Shown here one piece after another: positions 43,915 to 56,408 of a DNA stretch of 64,000 nucleotides. The stretch spans positions 87,963,181 to 88,027,180 of the forward strand of contig NC_044984.1 of NCBI RefSeq assembly GCF_008728515.1. The letters are read 5' to 3'. A program made the position numbers and the translations under genes. The notes under the pieces are model-generated. The model did no database searches and was not told the DNA's origin. It saw nothing but the letters and a program-made list of their open reading frames with translations. Source of the DNA: Papio anubis. Its lineage: Eukaryota > Chordata > Mammalia > Primates > Cercopithecidae. How positions within the stretch are numbered: position 1 is the stretch's first letter; each line of letters starts with the position of its first letter.

Positions 43915-46900
43915 AAAGAAAAATACAAAGTTTTATGGCCACTTATTTTTTGCTATGTTAGTCTGCATAACTGTTATAAATGTACCATCTTTTCTAGAGT
44001 CCAGACATTATTCATTTTATGGCCTTTAAAATTTTCCTGCATAGCTACAATACTGTGGTGTGTCACCATAAAGGTGGACCTTGTGTGAATGAGAAAATTC
44101 AGTTCTAAATTATAATAAAACCTGCTTACTGCATATCTTACCTTATTTTCATGAAGAAGTTGAAAATGGTTTTGTGCCTGGCAGGAAACATACTATGTAT
44201 ATCCAAACAGCAGAGCCAAATACTAGGTGTACCTTAGGAAGAGTTTATTTGTGGCCTAAAACTTCAAGACAAGCTAGACATTTAGGGTCAGATCTATGAT
44301 GGGGCCATAGCCGTTTCATTAGGATGCTCAGAATCTGTGCTTCATTCACCCTTTTTCTCCCACTGACAACATCTGTTTAGTGTTGGATGTTTGATTTTTC
44401 TGGCACAACTTCTATATGATCAGTGCCAAGGGGCTTTGTGGAATTTCTTTAAAGGTCTTTTGCATTTCTGTTGTCACTGTTTCGAACACTGTATTTCTCA
44501 GTTACTGGGAGCGGGGAGGCAGTTGTAGGGCATGCGTACCCGTGAAATTGGAAAAAGTTCTGAGTTACTGCTCACAAGTGACTAATTATGAGAAGGCTGG
44601 AGGACAGCACAAACATCTCTGGAGTGTGCCGTGAAACCTATTGCCTTATATTTTAATCTTCTGTATTGCAAGTAAGTTGATAAACATCAGGAGGCAATTA
44701 TTTTTTTTATTTTTATTTTTTACGATGACCGACATCATTTATTGACTGAGTTGATTGTGAACCAGGTTCTTACTCAGCACTTGTATTATCTCATTTAATT
44801 TTCCCAAGAACAAAATGAGCAAAGTACAATGATGATAGGAGGTTCCCCTCCCGATTGGTGAGTCAAGAGGCCTTCTAGAAATATCCTAGCTCTTTTTTTT
44901 TTTTTTTTTTTTCCGGGAGAGGAATTGGGAAGAGCAAATTGCTGCCGAAAATGTCTACATTGATCCAGACAAACAAGTTAGAGCAGGCTGAAAAGGAACC
45001 CTTGGTGTTTTTACTGCTGCTTCAACCAGATCAACTGGAAAAGTATAGATACCTTAATTAGCACTGTGCTCTGTGGGATTCTAGTCAGCCTGGCCCAGTG
45101 GTTTTTTTCCCCCTCGAACATGCCTGAAAGGGGAGCTCATAATGACTGCTGTGCAGGTGGGTGGGGAGGGGACTTCCTATTTCACTCAGTGGCTGATCAA
45201 TGCCAGTTACCAATTATTGGTTGCCCCATTTTATACCTGGTGGAACAAAAAGTACACTTGTCTGAATTATCCTCAGCAAAGCCTGGAAAAATATCCAGTG
45301 TTTTCTCCCAATGCATGGCAATTTAGGGCTTTTGTGAGGACATTTATTATTGTTGTTGTTGAAGAATATGGTATACAGGATTTATATATCCCCAAACTCT
45401 GAAAATATTTTGACCTCAGTTTCTGTTCTGGGCAGAGATGAGGCAGTGCAGTTTTTCATGACCATTACAGTGAGCAGTGGTGATTGCTTTTTAAGGACTT
45501 GGAGATTTTTCGGAACTTTGGATAGTGGAGAAAAAGGCAGTGCAGCTTATGAGATGAGAGGTCTTTTTTGGTGTGTCGGTAAGAAAGTCTTGACTTCATA
45601 ATAATTATGTAATCCAAATAGGTAACAGAATGGGACAGTTGTTTGGGAGTGTTTATTTTCTTGGGGAGGATTTTCTCTGCTTTTAGAAAATTGTACCCTG
45701 TTAGGATTGTAGGAGACGGAGACGTCATCTTCGTCAAATAATCCAAGGGATGGAATGTCCTGAGACCAGGCCGTGCCCTTCTCAGTTGTGAGTTTAGGCA
45801 CAGGGTAGGTGGGGTTTGAGTGGCTGTGGTTACGTCTAACAGCTGGGCTGAAGTCTCTGTCTCTAAGTGGTCCTTCCTAGCCTTTAGAGCAAAACAATAT
45901 TGTCGTATGCCTTTCGTTTACTTAAGAGGTCTTCTGTATTCTCCTTTTCCAGTTTTTTTAACTTCTTAGAATTTTAAAGCTTGAAACCACTTTTTAGATC
46001 ACATATTATGGATTTTATGGAAGACTTTCGAATCCAGAGGGGCTGGGAGATTTGCACGCACACACACGCACACATGCACACAACCCAGCCAATCAATGAC
46101 AGAGTCAGGATTCAAACACAGATATTTTCGTCTTAGGATTACTATTTGTAAAAGTTGCACGCTCCTACCCTTTGTTAAGATTGCCGAGACTCTTCTTTGC
46201 TCTCCTGCAAGCCCTACATTCTCTTAACATCATATATTTCTTCTGCTGGGATTCAGAAACCAGGCCTGTGGAATACCCTGTGGGATAATTCCAGTTCTCG
46301 GCCTCCTCTACCCGATTCTGAAAAATCTGCCTCTGCTGGGTTTCATGTCTTGATCCACATTAGTTTTTTGTTAATTTTAACTCCTTAACATTTCTAATCT
46401 GTTTGCTGTTTTAAAATCCAAAACCTCCCATCCATGCTGTTTGATGATCTCATTTCTACCTCCGCCAGATGTGACTCACACCCAGCCACAATGCCCGGGC
46501 CACTGCCCACCCTCCCTTCCTTACCAGCAGGACCCATTCTTGCTTTTGCCTGCTCATGGGCATAAGGGCATAGTTAATTCCTGCCTTACTTTCTCCCTTT
46601 CCCATCATAAAGTTGCCCTCTTGACTCATCTAACACAGCCCTTCTGGCCGCATGATACTCCAGTGAAAGAGGATAATTATACTCTCCTTGAGTTAGGTAA
46701 TTGAATGATTTGGACTACCTTAAGATTAAATCTCTTTGTATCTCTCTTTGATTCCATTCAGGTTGTGAAGCAAGTAGCCAGCCCCAGATGCCACACTTTT
46801 GTTATGGGCATTTTTTTTTTAAATCCACTTATTTTTTAAGTATAGCAGGCTTCTTTTTCAGTGTTAAGTTAATTTTCATTTGCACGGAATAAAAATGCCC

Positions 46901-47580
46901 TCCATTCCTTTGCTTCTGCTATACGTCTATATGTAAGAATGATTCTGTGAGAGTTTTGCTTCATTTCTTCATATGCATGGTTCTTGTATTCTCATCTTCA
47001 CATATTTTGATTTTTCTAACTTGTCCTCTGCGTGGCTTGAGTTCAGGTGACTTTATTACTAAGGTAATAAAGTTAACAACCGTTGTTAGAGTAGCCTCTA
47101 AAAGTCCTGGAGTCCCCAGTGTCTGAAGTCATGGAGCAGAGCTGGCTATTCCTATCTACACCTTCCTGAGCTTTGTCAGCAAAGGAGGCTGGATCAGCTA
47201 AGTGTGCCACAGAGAATAGGACTTACTTCAGTAAACATGTATCTATAAAGATGAAACGAACTGCTTTTACAGACAACTCTCACTTTGACCCACATCCTTA
47301 ACTTACAGGCATTCTGACTTGCCTTAGATCAGGAGTGCATTTTGTGATGTATTATTCACATGGCTTTGCTTCTCTTAGAGAAAGGCTTGCCAGAGTCTCA
47401 GTGAGAGAAAAGGAAATATCGCCAGCTGCCTTCTCCTCCTGTCTCAGCATAAATGCCACCCAAGGAGCCCCCTTGTCATGGTGGGGTGAGGCTTTTTCGC
47501 CAGTTAAACCATCACAGAACTTCATAAAATTTTCCTACATCTCCCCAGTTTCCTACAGTGTTAAAGATAAACATTTCTGT
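43915..47580. other. Unassigned intergenic DNA downstream of SOCS2
   Basis: A 3.7-kb stretch free of Alu and L1. A worn MIR may lie near 44735-44870, a T tract lies at 44894-44912, and a short CA-rich run at 46059-46083. Scattered frames of 60-96 codons have no domain. An exact short inverted repeat TTATTAC/GTAATAA lies at 47053-47070. Confidence 0.5.
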
Positions 47581-47620
47581 TTTTTGTTTGTTTGTTTGTT
47601 TGTTTGTTTGTTTCTTTTTT
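47580..47620. repeat. (TTTG)n microsatellite
   Basis: Eight GTTT units, uninterrupted. Confidence 0.95.
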
Positions 47621-47721
47621 GCTAAGCATTTTTTCCCTTCTGTTAGTTTGGTATCCTTTTTCCTGTTTAGTATTTGGTCCAGAATGCCGCTGTATCTTCA
47701 ACATTCAGAAAAAGTCCATGT

Positions 47722-48019
47722 TGGCCGGGCGCAGTGGCTCATGCCTGTAATCCCAGCACTTTGGGAGGCCCAGGTGGACGGAGGAGTTCAAGCCAGCCTG
47801 GCCAGCATGGCGAAACCACGTCTCTACTAAAAATACAAAAATTTAGCCGGGTGTGGTGGCGCGCACCTATAGTCCCAGCTACTGGGGAGGCTGAGGCAGG
47901 AGAATTGCTTGAACCCGGGATGCGGAAGTTGCTGTGAGTGGCGATCTCGCTGCACTCCAGCCTGGGCAACAGAGTGAGACTATGTTTCCAAAAAAAAAGA
48001 AAACGAAAAGAAAAAGAGA
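47722..48019 (+). mobile_element. Alu SINE, sense
   Basis: GGCCGGGCGCAGTGGCTCATG start, about 30 bp missing in the left arm (GGACGGAGGAGTTCAAGCC), and an A-rich tail with AAAGAAAACG. Confidence 0.95.
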
Positions 48020-49084
48020 CCATGTTATTTCTACCCAGAGAAAGTTGTTTGACTTCCCATTTTAACATCCCCCCTGCCATCTTGATGAACTTGACCCATC
48101 TTAGGTTTCCAGCATAGCTTGTTTCTCTTCATTTTTATTTCTACGTTGTGGCCATCAATTCTGTATTTGGTCAGAAAGCGTCTTTGTATTTTACGTATTG
48201 GATTAGAGCATCTGCTCATAATTATCTCTTGGAAGAAGAGGCAGAGAGAATGGGGAATAATAGAAGCCCATAAACACATCTAGCCAATAGTTTCAATTTC
48301 CTCCCCATTCTATCTCCTTTGCTAGAACCACTGACAGAAAAATCAGCTGCTTCTTCGTTCTGTCATTTTATTTTCCTTGTCCGTCATGTGATAGGGATGT
48401 TAATATGCAACAAACTGGCTAAAAAAAATACCAAGAGAGAAAAACAAGGGAGATGGAGCATCAGTAGTGTGTGGAGGCTCCTGAGAGCCAATTATTAAAT
48501 ACTGAGAGATTTTGTGAGCTAAATCATTATACATAAATTATGGATAGATTAAAATCAGCCATGGTGGGAGTGTTACACCACAGAAATTGGCAGATGCTAT
48601 AAATTAAGACTCCTCCCACCAGATAGCTGATTTAACAACATAGCACTGATCTAGGTATTATGTCCTCCTCAATAATTTAGACCTCATTAGAGTAAGATCA
48701 GTTTCTTTGTAGCCTCTTTTATACCAAGTCCAGTGCTTAGAGCAGAGTAGGAGTGAACAATTCAAGGAATTATTATTGTTATTTTAATGTGTGTCAATAT
48801 TATATTGGGCTACATTGTCTTCTACTGTGGATCAGGCCATCTCCCGATTCTGTGTCTTTTTCTAGTTACTCTGTGGTATCTGTAGCTACCTTTTTAATTT
48901 CTTAGTAGGAAGATGTTGGGCAATCTCAAAATCACGTGATCATTGTTTATAACAACTCAGCTCTTACAGATCAGGGCCTCTTTTTTCCTTCTAGCTTTGT
49001 TCATTTATCTCATTAGTTTTCTAATTTTTTTCTTCTTCCCTCCCTTCTCACCTGCTTTCTCCCTCCTTCTTTCCTTTCTGCCAA
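48020..49084. other. Unassigned intergenic DNA
   Basis: No gene or confident repeat is seen. Pyrimidine-rich near 49015-49085. Confidence 0.5.
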
Positions 49085-49185
49085 CATTTATTGAATGTAT
49101 ACTGTATTACTCAACAGGAATACAAAGGCAAGTAGGAAGTGTTCTTTCATGGAGGGAGCTCTTACAGACTGTGAGAAGGGATGGA
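49085..49185 (-). mobile_element. L2 fragment, antisense
   Basis: ACATTTATTGAATGTATACTG, then ATGGAGGGAGCTCTTACAG, resemble reverse-complement L2 3' sequence. Confidence 0.55.
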
Positions 49186-49194
49186 GAGGAGGAG

Positions 49195-49390
49195 GACTAA
49201 CATTTATTAAACAGTCTAATATATCCCATACCCTGCTTAGCCATTGCATTTAATCATCACAACAACCTGAAGCGGTATGTATGACCCTCATTTATTCCAA
49301 ATGAAACAGAAACTTAGGTAAAAATATCCTGCCCAGTTAAGTAGGGAAGTCATGAATCAAACCCAAGTTCTGCATCTCAGGATACCATAT
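49195..49390 (-). mobile_element. MIR SINE, antisense
   Basis: CATTTAATCATCACAACAACC, AAATGAAACAGAAACTTAGG and GTCATGAATCAAACCCAAG match reverse-complement MIR. Confidence 0.75.
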
Positions 49391-49559
49391 TGTACAGGAG
49401 ATGTAACTACATGAATAACTTATTGTAAAATGCATTGTTAAAGGCAGTGTAGTTACTTTGCGGACCGGGTGCCATTGACCTGCTTTGAGGGTTTGTAGAA
49501 GACAAGCCCCCAGAGGAAGGTATCTTGTGTCTGAGTATTAATAGGCTGGAGGGAGTCCT

Positions 49560-49800
49560 CAGACCTGCTGAGTGGGGAAGATATTTTGGCTGAAAGGTTG
49601 AAGAAGAGGGTAGAGATGAGGCTTGTGGGAGGTGCTGTCTGAGGGTGACTTGGGGCAGATCTTGCAGGCCTGGCTGAAAATCTTGGAATTTATCCTGAGG
49701 GCAGTAGGGAGCAGATGTCAGCTTTTCAAATGGAGGGGGAGACAGCAGAACTAGGTTTGTGTTTTATATCATCCCTTTGGAGGTCCTTCGGAAAAATGGA
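49560..49800 (-). mobile_element. L2 fragment, antisense
   Basis: GATCTTGCAGGCCTGGCTGA, AATTTATCCTGAGGGCAGTAG and GTCAGCTTTTCAAATGG follow antisense L2 order. Confidence 0.5.
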
Positions 49801-51109
49801 ACAAAGCAAGGGCGGAGTGAGGGAGACCGGTTAGGTGTGAGGTGGGTAGGAGGGAGGTGGTCCTTGTGAGAAGACTGGGGAGAGGGTCAGACGTTGACTC
49901 TCTTTCCTTGGTTGCAGGCTCAGATTTGCCCTGGAGTTTAGGGCTTTGAGTCACACAGATTGCATGCTTCCCTTTGAGGACTGGCTTCCACTTTGGGCAA
50001 GTTGGGGTAACTGGCACAGATTCTATTCTCAGGAAAGCAAGAGGTCATGGTGCAGTGGGCACAACCCTGAACTAGGAATTGGAAAACTTGGAGTCCACTC
50101 TGGTTCTCTGACCTTGGGCCAAACATTGAATCTCTGTTATCTGTAAATTGAAGAACCTGGAGCCTTCATGATTTTTGGTCCCTTCCAAGGAGGTCCCCAT
50201 CTGCCCAGATGTGATAGCGCACTGGGGTGGGAGTGCTCAGAGGAGAGGCGGGCTCCACATAACTGTGGAATCTCAGTTTCTACGTAGATTGTAGTATAGA
50301 TTTTACCTCCATGCCATAATATATTCTCATTTATTTTGAAAATATGCTTCCTTCTTAACTCTGGGTTTTTTTTCACAGCCAGCTGTTTTTTATCCTGGTT
50401 AGAAGAATTTTGTGTTTTCTTTTAGCTATGGATCTTTGAGCACCACCCTATCATCGACAAGTTTTGACTTGGGTTTTTAGATCTTGGTTGTGATGGAGAC
50501 ACAGGAATCTGGTGCGTGCCAGTCATCATCATCATCATCATAACCCTTTGGATGAATTTTCATTATCAAGGGACCTGGAGGGCTGTCTTCGCTCTGCGCC
50601 CCAGCTAACATACAGAGGTGTTCCCAGAAGATGATGAGCATAGGGTGTGTTTTTGCAAGTCATTTTTCCCATTACATAGATAATTCTTATTTCCAATTGA
50701 TCCTCAATAGATAAGAGTGCCATTGAGCTTTATTTTCATCTGTCAAGCAATTAAGAAAAAAGTAAAAGAAACAAAAAAGCTATAATATACTAAGGAAATT
50801 CTTAGATTCTTTGGTAAAATTAAAAGAATCTTGGTGCATGAATCATCCTGCCCCAATCTATCCACCTTGCATATTTGGTTTTTCCTGGATCTTTGTTAAA
50901 GTGGGGCATATCTCTGGTCTTGATAGGCAAGGAGGAAGGTTGGGGTAATCAGATGTCTCAAGGAGAGGTACATCATTGGGCCTGGTAATGGCTGAAGGTC
51001 CCCCAGAGATCCAGTTTGAAGCTGCATTGGGTAGGCCATGGGATTTATTATATCCGAGGCATGACAGGCAATCAACTCTTGGGCTTCCAGAAGACTGAAA
51101 AAAGCTAGA
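49801..51109. other. Unassigned intergenic DNA
   Basis: No gene is seen. A short ATC trinucleotide run lies at 50524-50541. Confidence 0.5.
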
Positions 51110-51840
51110 ACATTTACTAATGCCAGGCATTACATTTGACACTTTACAAGTATGACCTCACTGAAAACTCCCAACAAACCTCTGAAGTAGATTCTGCTTT
51201 TATCACCACTTCAGAGACAAGGAGATTGACACGTACACAGATTAAATGATTTAACAGTGTCAAAAGACAAAATCACAATAATTTCTCTTAAAGACCTTAA
51301 TTACCTTTATTTGCAATTCTAGAATTGGGTAGCACTTAATTCCGTAAAATAGAGTAAGTGTTCCAATGAGCTGAGCAGAAGAGGTTGGTTTTACAGCCAG
51401 AGAGGAGCCGAAGAAAGCAAAAACAGAACCCAGAGTGGTTTAGTCCTTTCCAGAGTTAAGTTCCTTGTAAGGTGGGGACAGGGAGACAGAAAAATAGAAA
51501 AGAAGCTGATTGGTTAACATCAGGTTACTCCAGGTTACTTTTTTGTAAGGATTACAGTAGAGGGAAATTCATTATCATGCTGATTGAAACTAGCCTGCTT
51601 GGGAAATTAGGCTGTTATCTCTCTCCCAATTTCTTCTCAGAAGGTCAGATAACAACTTAGTTTCAGTTTGGTAAAAACCTCAGCTTAAGTGACTCCATTT
51701 TGATTAGATTAGATTTTGGGATCTAGTGTAAGACCTTAGTCCAAAACGATGACTTTCTATAATTTTTATTTAACAGGAGGGAAACTTGAGATTTGAATTC
51801 AAGCCACTCTGACTCAAAAACCATGGTTTTCTCACTCTTC
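51110..51840 (-). mobile_element. MIR SINE, antisense, apparently split by an LTR
   Basis: MIR-like flanks are present on both sides: CATTTACTAATGCCAGGCAT and AACAAACCTCTGAAGTAGAT on the left (51110-51290), and a GATTTGAATTCAAGCCACTC tail on the right (51776-51840). Confidence 0.6.
51291..51775 (-). mobile_element. Probable LTR element, family not assigned, likely antisense
   Basis: About 485 bp between two MIR halves. Blocks such as GCTGATTGGTTAACATCAGG, CTGATTGAAACTAGCCTGC and AGTGACTCCATTTTGATTAG are LTR-like and I have seen them in solo ERV LTRs, but I cannot name the family. Confidence 0.5.
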
Positions 51841-52107
51841 TGTTCATTTTCTCAATAAGCTTGCAAATGCTTTTAACCTCTGATGCCTGCAACCAGCATG
51901 TACCTCAATATTGTCCGCTAGTCACATGTAGTTAATATATCAACATGTGGTTAACATTAAGAGGGTTATGACCTCTTAACAATGATGCATCTTAATAATG
52001 ATGCTGTTATTGGGACTTTGGTTTCAGAAGTAATATAAGATCTACCCAAATCCTGATCATCCAGCTTGGAAGAGTCCCTGACATCTGAGTTTACACCGTT
52101 TCTTCCC

Positions 52108-52431
52108 TTTTTTTTTTTTTTTGAGACGGAGTTTCGCTTTTGTTACCTAGGCTGGAGTGCAATGGCGTGATCTCAGCTCACAGAAACCTCCGCCTCCCAG
52201 GTTCAAGGGAACTTCCACCTCCCAGATTCAAGCGATTCTCCTGCCTCAGCCTTCCGAGTAGCTGGGATTATAGGTGCCTGCCACCATGCCCAACTAATTT
52301 TTGTATTTTTTGTAGAGACGGGGTTTCACCATGTTGGCCAGACTAGTCTCAAATTCCTGACCTCAGGTGATTCACCTGCCTTGGCCTCCCAAAGTGCTGG
52401 GATTACAGGCGTAAGCCACCACGCCTGGCCA
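52108..52431 (-). mobile_element. Alu SINE, antisense, with internal 25-bp duplication
   Basis: T tract, GAGACGGAGTTTCGCTTTTG, ending CACCACGCCTGGCC. The stretches 52185-52209 and 52210-52234 are near-identical tandem copies (AACCTCCGCCTCCCAG... and AACTTCCACCTCCCAG...), which are single in a normal Alu. Confidence 0.95.
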
Positions 52432-53129
52432 TTCCTCCCTTCTTTTAATCTCCTTTAGGTGTCTATCTGGGGCAACCATAGCCCACAAACTCTTCCCTGT
52501 TACTCCTTTCCTTTCTATGGAGGTAAATTTTATAAATGATGTGTCCATCATAACAGCCATTTTATGTTGCAGAACAAACAACCCCAAACTCTCAGTGGCT
52601 TAAGACAGTAAAGGTTTCTACATCCATACATGTCTGTCATAATCACCAGGGAGGCTCTTTTAGCCACTCAGAACAAGGTTGATGAAGCAGCTGCAGCATC
52701 TCCCCCAAAAATTGGGCTGAGGTGCTGAGCCAATGGGCGAGGAGAATCAGAGGATCTCTTATTGGTGTTTAAATGCCCTGTCACTTCTGCTCCTGAATGT
52801 TTGGTCAGAACTCTGTAAAATAATGCCACCCAACCATAAGGGGGCCAGGAAGCACAGTTCTCCCCTGTGCCGAGGAGAGAAACAGAAATATTTGGTGAGC
52901 AGCATGGTATAACCACCACATATACCATGCCATATATATTCTGCTTCCTTCTTTTTTTCTGCCTAGCTTGGCAAATCTGACTTCACGTAAACTCTATAGG
53001 ACACACATAGCCTCTTTAATTCCATCTCTCTTTTGCCTTTGTCTTCCAAAAGTTTTTCAGGTACTGCAAAACAGTGTCTGTCCTTTGTGTAAGCCAAAGG
53101 AAAGATCTCAAGCCTTGAAGTGAAATTAC
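52432..53129. other. Unassigned intergenic DNA
   Basis: No gene is seen. 52560-52650 (TGTTGCAGAACAAACAACCCC) resembles the start of an old interspersed repeat that I cannot name. Confidence 0.5.
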
Positions 53130-53133
53130 ATGT

Positions 53134-53497
53134 AATTCATCCCTCAGTATCTTTGGGGATTGATCCCAGGACTCCCGCCCCCGCCCCCCCACCCCCGCAA
53201 GCCCTGCCAAGGATACCAAAATCTGAAGATGCTTAAGTCTCTTATATGAAATGGTATAGTATTTGCATATAACCTGCATACATCCTCCCATATACCTTAA
53301 ATCATCTCTAAATTAATAATACCTAATACAATGTAAATGCTATATAAATAGTTGTTATACTGTATTTTAAAGATTTGTATTATTTATTAGTGTTGTATTA
53401 TTATTTTTTATTGCTTTTTCCTCCTGCCAAATATTTTCATTCTGTTGGTTGGTTGGATCCGCGGATGGGAACCTACGGATACAGAGGACTAACCATA
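53134..53497 (+). mobile_element. MER2-type Tigger (TcMar) DNA transposon
   Basis: CCCTCAGTATCTTTGGGGATT at one end and GGATCCGCGGATGGGAACC through CGGATACAGAGGACTAACCA at the other form the MER2 inverted termini. The interior has GTATTTGCATATAACCTGCA and AATACAATGTAAATGCTAT. The orientation is arbitrary for this symmetric element. Confidence 0.88.
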
Positions 53498-53598
53498 TTA
53501 AAGAGCTAGGGCTACTAACCTCAAAAAGTTTTATTAAAGAGCTAGGGGTCTAGCTCTTTATGTATTAAAGAGCTAGGGCTACTAACCTCAAAAAGTTT
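53496..53598. repeat. 36-bp exact direct repeat with a hairpin between the copies
   Basis: The same 36 bases, beginning TATTAAAGAGCTAGGGC and ending AAAAAGTTT, occur at 53496-53531 and 53563-53598 with no mismatch. Between them an 11-bp stem (53535-53545 with 53550-53560, AAAGAGCTAG core) flanks the loop GGGT. It abuts the MER2 end. Confidence 0.95.
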
Positions 53599-54234
53599 CT
53601 GAATGACCGGAAGTTCTTCTGATCTTCACAAACATCTCTTGGGCTTCCTCACTTGCTAAAATTAACCCTGTCTTTTCTCCAGTGTCAATATTCGAGATAA
53701 ATAAATTACATTCACATTCACTTCTATTGTTTACTGTTTTGCTTAATTGGCTATATTTAAATAATATTAAATAGTATTATTTTCTACCAGTTTTTAATCA
53801 GACTTGAAGCTTTTCAGGCACATTAGAGAGTAAATGGACTTTTGTGTGATAAATTGGGTACCTAATCACCAATTTTAATTTGCTTCTGAGGAAAATTGTA
53901 TTGTAAATTCCAGACAACTGGTTTGCAAACCCTGCTTTAGAATGCAACTTCTTTCTAGGATGGGGCCTTTTTCTGTAGCAAATTTCTGTATAACGAAAAT
54001 ACCAGAATAAATGCTGTGTTTTAATGGACAATTATGCACTACTACATTCATGGGTCACTATCTCTGAAAAAATTAGAATATGAAAAACGTACTTAATTTA
54101 CAACACTCTACTGAACACATTGTTTTTTCCCTCGTTCAATGTTTTCTTCATTTCAGTTTTTCTACACTAACCCAGATTGAAAGTTTGCATTATCTTTAAC
54201 TTCTCCCTCTTTATATTTATTTCTTTCATTTATT
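53599..54234. other. Unassigned AT-rich intergenic DNA
   Basis: No gene or confident repeat is seen. Confidence 0.5.
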
Positions 54235-54345
54235 TAGTTATTCATTTATTCGATCATTCACTCACTCATTCAATAAATATTTACTGAACATCTACTTGTT
54301 GTAGTCATGAGGCAGGTTCTGGGGAATGTTAAAAAACACAGTCCC

Positions 54346-54650
54346 TGGCTGGGCGCAGTGGCCCACACCTGTAATCCCAACACTTTGGGAGGCCGACACG
54401 GGTGGATCACTTGAGGCCAGGAGTTCAAGACCAGCCTGGCCAACATGGCAAAACCCCGTCTCTACTGAAATTACAAAAATTCGCCAGGTGTGATGGCGTG
54501 CGCCTGTAGTCTCAGCTACTCTGGAGGCTGAGGCACGAGAATTACTTGAACCCGGGAGGCAGAGGTTGCAGTGGGCTGAGATGACACCACTGCATTCCTG
54601 CCTGGGTGACAGAGTGAGACTGTCTCAAAGAAAAAACAAAAAACAAAAAC
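54346..54650 (+). mobile_element. Alu SINE, sense
   Basis: GGCTGGGCGCAGTGGCCCAC start, full dimer, AAAAC-rich tail. AAAAAACACAGTCCC repeats on both sides (about 54331-54345 and 54652-54666). Confidence 0.96.
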
Positions 54651-54869
54651 AAAAAACACAGTCCCCGACCTCAAGGAGATTCTGTGTAGCAGAGAAACAC
54701 ACAAGCCAGCAGTGCCATGATGCATGGTACAGTAAGATAATGCCTGCAATGGAGGTCTCTGCAAAGAGCAGCGGAGCAGAGAAGACCTATCTGGATCTAT
54801 TTGAGGGAGTCAAGAAAGACATCAGAAAGGAGGCAGCTTTTCATCTGAGACTTAAAAAATCAGTTGGCA

Positions 54870-55168
54870 GCTGGGCGCAGTGGCTCACGCCTGTAATCCC
54901 AGCACTTTGGGAGGTCGAGGCAGGCAGATCACGAGGTCGTGAGATCAAGACCATCCTGGCTAACACAGTGAAACCCCGTCTCCACTAAAAATACAAAAAA
55001 GTAGCCGGGCATGGTGGCGGGTGCCTGTAGTCCCAGCTACTCAGGAGGCTGAGGCAGGAGAATCGCTTGAACCTGGGAGGCAGAGGTTGCAGTGAGCTGA
55101 GATAGTGCCACTGCACTCCAACGTGGGTGACAGAGCGAGACTCTGTCTAAAAAAAAAAAAAAAAAAAA
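54870..55168 (+). mobile_element. AluY-like SINE, sense
   Basis: It carries AluY-type features (GATCACGAGGTCGTGAGATC, ACCATCCTGGCTAACACAG) and a clean A tail of about 19. It is one of the youngest-looking insertions here. AGTTGGC flanks both ends. Confidence 0.94.
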
Positions 55169-55490
55169 GAGTTGGCGTGGCCAAAAAGCCAGGCAAGGCA
55201 GTTCCAAGTAGAGCAGACCACACGAAGGTGTGAGAGAACACAGTTTGTTCCCATAAGTTCTACCACTGTGGGTGGAACTCCAAACACAAAAGGGGAAACC
55301 AACCAGGAGATAACCCGGAGTTGGTGGGCAGGGAACTGAGCACTTAGGGCTTTGCCTGCCTTTCAAAAGAGTTAGTATTTTACCTGGGCAGTGAAGGAGC
55401 TATCGAAGGCTTTTGAACAACAGAGTAACTGCATCAGATTTGGTGGCAATGTGGAGGCTGCTCTGGAGGGACATGACCTGAGGTCAGGGC

Positions 55491-56077
55491 TTCTGAACTT
55501 TATCCCTAGACTTCCAAGGGACCCATGGATAAGATGTCTGGGATCTATGAACTTGGACTGGAAAAAAGTTATACTGGCCATTGTCACTATCCTCTAAACT
55601 GAAATCTAGCCTTTCCTTTAAATCTGAATCTAGGCAATGGATCACAGTAGAATTAACAGAAGATATGAGTTTATCACCAGTAGAAATGTTCTGATAGCAT
55701 ATTACAGCTGTTGTAGGTATCTCAAAATATCTTTTACACTTATCACTAAACTGAAATTATTGTAGATATTAGACTCACTGCCATAAATTGTTACTTAATG
55801 AATTAATAAAGGAGCACATATATACTGTGTGACAACTTTAAAAAAATTTGATATTTACATTTTAATATAATTTATCTATTGTATTTTACTTTATGATTTA
55901 AGCACAGTATTCTGAGAGGGGGTCCATAAAAAAAAGTCAAAACTCACACACCAGAGGATGTGAGTCAACACTCAACATCACCAAAGGAAAGTGATCGTTG
56001 AGGAGGTCAATGCAGCCTAAGGCAGCAATGGGGAGAAGGAAGAAGAGGAGTTGGAGGAATTTGTGAGAAATTCTGGA
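55491..56077. other. Unassigned intergenic DNA
   Basis: No gene or confident repeat is seen. Confidence 0.5.
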
Positions 56078-56087
56078 GACAGAGTGA

Positions 56088-56398
56088 TTGTCTTTTTTTT
56101 TTTTTCTTTTTTTTGAGCCAGAGTCTCGCTTTGTTGCCTAGGCTGGAGTACAATGGCATGTTCTCGGCTCACTGCAATCTCCAGCTCCCGGGTTCAAGTG
56201 ACTCTCCTGTCTCAGCCTCCTAAGTATCTGGGACTACAGGCAGCACGACCAAGCCCAGCTAATTTTTTTTTATTTTTAGTGGAGAAGGGGTTTTGCCATG
56301 TTGGCCAGGCTGGCCTTGAACTCCTGACCTCAGGTGATCCACCCGCCTCGGCCTCCCAAAGTGCTGAGATTACAGGCATGAGCCACCGCGCCTGGCCT
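56088..56398 (-). mobile_element. Alu SINE, antisense
   Basis: T-rich tail, GAGCCAGAGTCTCGCTTTG, ending GCGCCTGGCCT. The exact target duplication GACAGAGTGA lies at 56078-56087 and 56399-56408. Confidence 0.96.
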
Positions 56399-56408
56399 GA
56401 CAGAGTGA

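Larger units (their letters stand above)
54235..55490 (-). mobile_element. L2 LINE relic, antisense, with two Alu insertions
   Basis: ATTCACTCACTCATTCAATAA and TACTGAACATCTACTTGTTG give the 3' end. Flanks between and after the Alus continue in order: CCTCAAGGAGATTCTGTGTAG, GAGGCAGCTTTTCATCTGAG, AGGGCTTTGCCTGCCTTTC and AACAGAGTAACTGCATCAG. Confidence 0.65.
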
